Of a DNA stretch of 6,238 bases, positions 4,022-6,238 are shown piece by piece. Origin of the DNA: Trebonia sp. (GTDB lineage: Bacteria; Actinomycetota; Actinomycetes; Streptosporangiales; Streptosporangiaceae); the NCBI GenBank assembly GCA_030038035.1, contig JASHPP010000371.1, positions 1-6,238 on the forward strand, written 5' to 3'. The number at the start of each line of letters is the position of its first letter. Positions within the stretch are counted from its first letter, which is position 1. The translations under genes and the position numbers were made by a program. A model generated the notes under the pieces. That model was not told where the DNA came from and searched no databases. It worked only from the letters and a program-made list of their open reading frames with translations.

Positions 4022-4681
4022 GTGCCGGAAAATCATCATGATTCCGAACGGACCGGGCCGGCTCCCCCGGCCGAGCAGCCGCCTGCGGCGGTCGGCACAC
4101 CGGGCAACCCGCTCCGGCTCACCGATCCGCGGATGATGCGGGCGCTGGCCCACCCGGCGCGGATCGCGATCTGGCAGTTCCTCGGCCTCGAGGGTCCGGC
4201 GACCGCCACCGAGTGCGCCGAAGTCGCCGGGCTCTCCCCCTCGGCCTGCAGCTACCACCTGCGCACGCTGGCCCAGTACGGGTTCGTCGAAGAGGACCTC
4301 GCCAGCGCCACGGACGGCAGGCAGCGGCCGTGGCGGGTGCGGGTGGTCGCGTTCAGCATGCCGGAGGGCGCGGACACCACTGCGGCCATGCGGGACGCGG
4401 CGCGGCTGCTCGCCGAAAGCGTGCACGCGTCCGTCGAGGAGCTGCGGGAGAGCTACCACGACAGGGAGCTGGAGTACCCGGGGCGGTGGCGCGAGGCGCT
4501 GGGCACCACGCACGACGTGGTGCACGCGACCCCGGAGGAGCTCACGACGCTGCGTGGGCGGCTGATCGAGGTGGTCGGGGAGTACCGCCGGCTGTCCCGC
4601 GACGAGCGCCCGCCCGCCGCCCGCCGCGTCTACGTCAGGACCGACCTGATCCCCTGGTTCGAACCAGACGCTGGCGAGTGA
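4022..4681 (+). CDS. ArsR-type winged-helix regulator (HTH_20)
   Basis: A 219-residue DNA-binding protein. Residues 1-30 are a proline-rich, probably disordered tail. Residues 38-110 are the winged helix: MMRALAHPARIAIWQFL, then the recognition helix SPSACSYHLRTL (72-83) and the wing GRQRPWR (99-105). The alpha-helical, charged part (116-195) resembles the dimerisation or ligand region of HTH_20 proteins, and the C-terminus has RRVYVRTDLIPWFEP (201-215). There is no cysteine metal site of classical ArsR type; only C65 and C76 are present. In this family the gene often precedes an MFS exporter and represses it, as the layout here suggests: the exporter ATG is 25 nt past the stop. The GTG at 4022 is the first start after an upstream stop and appears leaderless. 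A start at the ATGs from 4133 would remove the first helix edge, so it is unlikely. Confidence 0.9.
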   Translation: MPENHHDSERTGPAPPAEQPPAAVGTPGNPLRLTDPRMMRALAHPARIAIWQFLGLEGPATATECAEVAGLSPSACSYHLRTLAQYGFVEEDLASATDGRQRPWRVRVVAFSMPEGADTTAAMRDAARLLAESVHASVEELRESYHDRELEYPGRWREALGTTHDVVHATPEELTTLRGRLIEVVGEYRRLSRDERPPAARRVYVRTDLIPWFEPDAGE

Positions 4682-4706
4682 GCGTCGTGCCCCCGGTGGA
4701 GGGAAC

Positions 4707-6116
4707 ATGACCGCGACGGAACCGGGACCGGGGCGTCGCGCCCCGCTGGCCCGGATGGCCCGGATGGCGACCGCCTGGCGCTCAGGGCCGCTGGGCGTGC
4801 CGGCGTTCCGGCTGCTCACGGCCGGCCAGTTCACCTCGACGGTCGGGGACTACTGCTACGTGGTCGCCCTTCCGTGGCTCGTGCTGTCCAACCACGGCAG
4901 CGCCGCGCAGCTTGGGCTCGTCCTCGCCTGCTACGGGATACCGCGAACCGCGCTGATCACGGTGGGCGGCTCTCTCGCCGACCGGCTCGGCCCGCGGCTG
5001 ATCATGCTCTGCTCCGACGCGGCACGGTGCGCGCTGACCGCGGTGTTCGCCGTGTTCGCGGCCGATCACATCAGCTCGCTCGCCGCGCTGGCGCCGGTCG
5101 CCGCGCTGCTTGGCGGCGCTTCCGCGCTGTTCATGCCGGCCTCGATGGCGATCATGCCGTCACTTCTTGAGGCGGGGCAGCTGGCCGCGGCCAACGCCGT
5201 GTACACCGGCCTGATCCAGGTCGGGTCGCTGGTCGGCCCGGTGCTCGGCGGGGTCGTGGTGGCGACGGCCGGACCGGCCGCCGCGTTCGGCGTGGACGCG
5301 GCGTCGTACCTGGTGTCCGCGGCGTCGCTGGCGCTGATGGCGAGCGCCGCGGCGCGGCGCGCGCCGGCCGGGACCGGGGAGAGCACGGCGCCGAAGCCCG
5401 CCGCCTCCGGCGGCGCGACGGCGGGCGCGGAGGCCGCGGACGAAGTCCCGGCCGACGCGGGACGGGCAGACGGGCCGGCCACCGCGCCGGCGAGCGTGTG
5501 GAAGCTGCTGCTCCAGGCGCGCATCCTGCAGATCATCCTCGTGGTGTCGGTGACCGCGAACTTCGCGCTCACCGGGACCACCGAGGTCGCGCTCCCCGCG
5601 CTCGCGCACGCGCGGTACGGCGCAGGCGGGTACGGCGCGGTCCTGAGCTGCATCGCGGTAGCCAGCCTGGTGGGCACGATCATCGTGACGCGCCTGCGCG
5701 GCATCCGCCGGCCCATCGCGATTCTCGCCGTGGCGTTCATGGTCGCCGCGCTGGCCATCGGCGTCGCGCCGTTCGTCGGCGGGCTGCCCGGCGTGGCGGC
5801 CAGCATGGCCGTCTTCGGCCTGGCGCTCGGGGTCGACAACGTCCTTTCCCTCACGCTGCTCCAGCAGTGGGCTCCGCCGGCGATGATCGGCCGCGTGATG
5901 GGGCTGCTCATGCTCGCGGGGGTCGGCAGCTTCCCCGTCGCGACCGCCATCGCCGGAGTGCTCACCCGCCACCTCGGCCCCTCGCCGGTCTTCGCGATCA
6001 GCGGGGTGCTGATCGCGGCGGCCATGCTGTTCGGCCTGACGCAGCGCGAATTCCGCGACTTCGGCATCCGGGCGCGGCCCGACGCCGCCGGTGAGCTCGC
6101 CTCGGACCCGGCCTGA
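4707..6116 (+). CDS. MFS transporter, probable drug or metabolite exporter (MFS_3-like)
   Basis: A 469-residue inner-membrane secondary transporter with about 12 predicted helices. A basic cytoplasmic N-tail (1-30) is followed by hydrophobic stretches near 34-60, 66-90, 100-118, 124-150, 162-188 and 190-213. An Ala/Gly/Pro-rich hydrophilic linker (about 214-264) separates these from the second half, with helices near 270-298, 307-328, 336-353, 358-384, 393-420 and 425-445. The motif GGSLADRLGPR (87-97) in the loop after helix 2 is the MFS motif A that marks proton-coupled carriers. The overall pattern, with GQFTSTVGDYCYVVALPW at 40-57, resembles EntS-like exporters (siderophore or macrolide efflux). 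The substrate is unknown. GGAGG at 4698-4702 serves the ATG at 4707. It is probably cotranscribed with the regulator upstream and induced when that protein releases its operator. Confidence 0.9.
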   Translation: MTATEPGPGRRAPLARMARMATAWRSGPLGVPAFRLLTAGQFTSTVGDYCYVVALPWLVLSNHGSAAQLGLVLACYGIPRTALITVGGSLADRLGPRLIMLCSDAARCALTAVFAVFAADHISSLAALAPVAALLGGASALFMPASMAIMPSLLEAGQLAAANAVYTGLIQVGSLVGPVLGGVVVATAGPAAAFGVDAASYLVSAASLALMASAAARRAPAGTGESTAPKPAASGGATAGAEAADEVPADAGRADGPATAPASVWKLLLQARILQIILVVSVTANFALTGTTEVALPALAHARYGAGGYGAVLSCIAVASLVGTIIVTRLRGIRRPIAILAVAFMVAALAIGVAPFVGGLPGVAASMAVFGLALGVDNVLSLTLLQQWAPPAMIGRVMGLLMLAGVGSFPVATAIAGVLTRHLGPSPVFAISGVLIAAAMLFGLTQREFRDFGIRARPDAAGELASDPA

Positions 6117-6146
6117 TCGCCCAATACGGTGGCGGCGCGCCTTGCG

Positions 6147-6182
6147 GGCTGTCTGCCAGCGGTCTCAGCATGTGAGACAGCC
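6147..6182. terminator. Inverted repeats after the exporter gene, possible terminator
   Basis: GGCTGTCT (6147-6154) pairs perfectly with AGACAGCC (6175-6182). A second palindrome, GTCTCA-N5-TGAGAC (6162-6178), uses some of the same bases, so only one of the two stems can form at a time. It begins 31 nt after the exporter stop and lies before a likely convergent gene end. A bidirectional terminator fits best. An operator for a dimeric regulator (GTCTCA-N5-TGAGAC) is the alternative. There is no T-run. Confidence 0.45.
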
Positions 6183-6217
6183 GGCCGGGGCCCGGGCGGG
6201 CCGGGCGCTCCGCCGGG

Positions 6218-6238
6218 TCAGGCGGCGGTGATCGCGCC
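6218..6238 (-). CDS. Possible C-terminal end of a convergent gene, cut by the window edge
   Basis: Reading the minus strand from the window edge gives six sense codons (GAITAA) and a TGA at 6220-6218. The composition suits a protein C-terminus, and the inverted repeat at 6147-6182 lies where a shared terminator would be. Six codons are far too few for identification, so this is only a hint. Confidence 0.2.
   Translation of the reverse strand, partial: GAITAA

Noticed and set aside
3948..4100. N-terminal extension of the oxidoreductase to position 4100
   Set aside because: It would overlap the regulator's coding start and the shared promoter. The added residues do not resemble the family, whose N-terminus begins near residue 10 of the chosen start.
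2061..4136. A 691-codon open frame on the plus strand, the longest in the window
   Set aside because: It runs out of frame through the hydrolase, antisense through the oxidoreductase and into the regulator. Its translation is Arg/Gly/Pro-rich with no recognisable motif. High G+C makes stops rare, so long spurious frames are expected.
5066..6124. A 352-codon minus-strand frame opposite the MFS exporter
   Set aside because: The plus strand encodes a clear multi-helix carrier with motif A. The antisense product is low-complexity Ala/Pro/Thr/Ser.

Overview
The window is high-GC DNA: hand counts give about 75-80% G+C in lines taken from the hydrolase and transporter genes. It uses frequent GTG starts and short intergenic gaps. 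Together with an F420-type luciferase-like oxidoreductase, an ArsR-type HTH_20 regulator and one apparently leaderless gene, this points to an actinomycete (Actinomycetota). Genus cannot be told from the sequence. There is no rRNA, tRNA, CRISPR array, transposase or phage gene.

Layout. Positions 1-96 hold a group of inverted repeats just beyond the end of a minus-strand VOC (glyoxalase-fold) gene (97-519). That gene is lower in G+C (about 60% over 121-480) and may be preceded by a ten-codon leader ORF (530-562). A gene-free stretch (563-895) contains a long imperfect hairpin (764-828), each of whose arms carries the 10-bp palindrome CATGATCATG. Next is a divergent pair: an acyl-CoA dehydrogenase of the long-chain/isovaleryl active-site type (896-2038, minus) and an alpha/beta hydrolase (2167-2979, plus). 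They are separated by 128 bp that carry two near-identical 23-bp operators placed over and beside a good promoter. The hydrolase converges on a luciferase-like, probably F420-dependent oxidoreductase (3036-3947, minus), whose 3' end lies in an imperfect 28-bp tandem duplication. That oxidoreductase is divergent from an ArsR/HTH_20 regulator (4022-4681, plus), which is followed 25 nt later by an MFS exporter (4707-6116, plus). The window ends in an inverted repeat and what may be the last six codons of a convergent gene.

How it may work (inference). There seem to be two regulatory hubs. At 2079-2152 a regulator not encoded in this window, plausibly TetR-like, would control the dehydrogenase and the hydrolase. 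At 3986-4017 the -10 elements of two divergent promoters overlap inside a CTTTC/GAAAG repeat, so the HTH protein could repress itself, the exporter and the oxidoreductase together. A plausible overall theme is uptake, breakdown or export of a hydrophobic acyl compound: an acyl-CoA oxidation step, a hydrolytic step, a deazaflavin-dependent redox step and an efflux pump. The substrate is unknown, and nothing proves that the two hubs form one pathway.

No clearly novel multi-gene system is visible. The items most worth following up are the paired operators, the shared promoter with a leaderless regulator, and the unusual non-coding region around the VOC gene.
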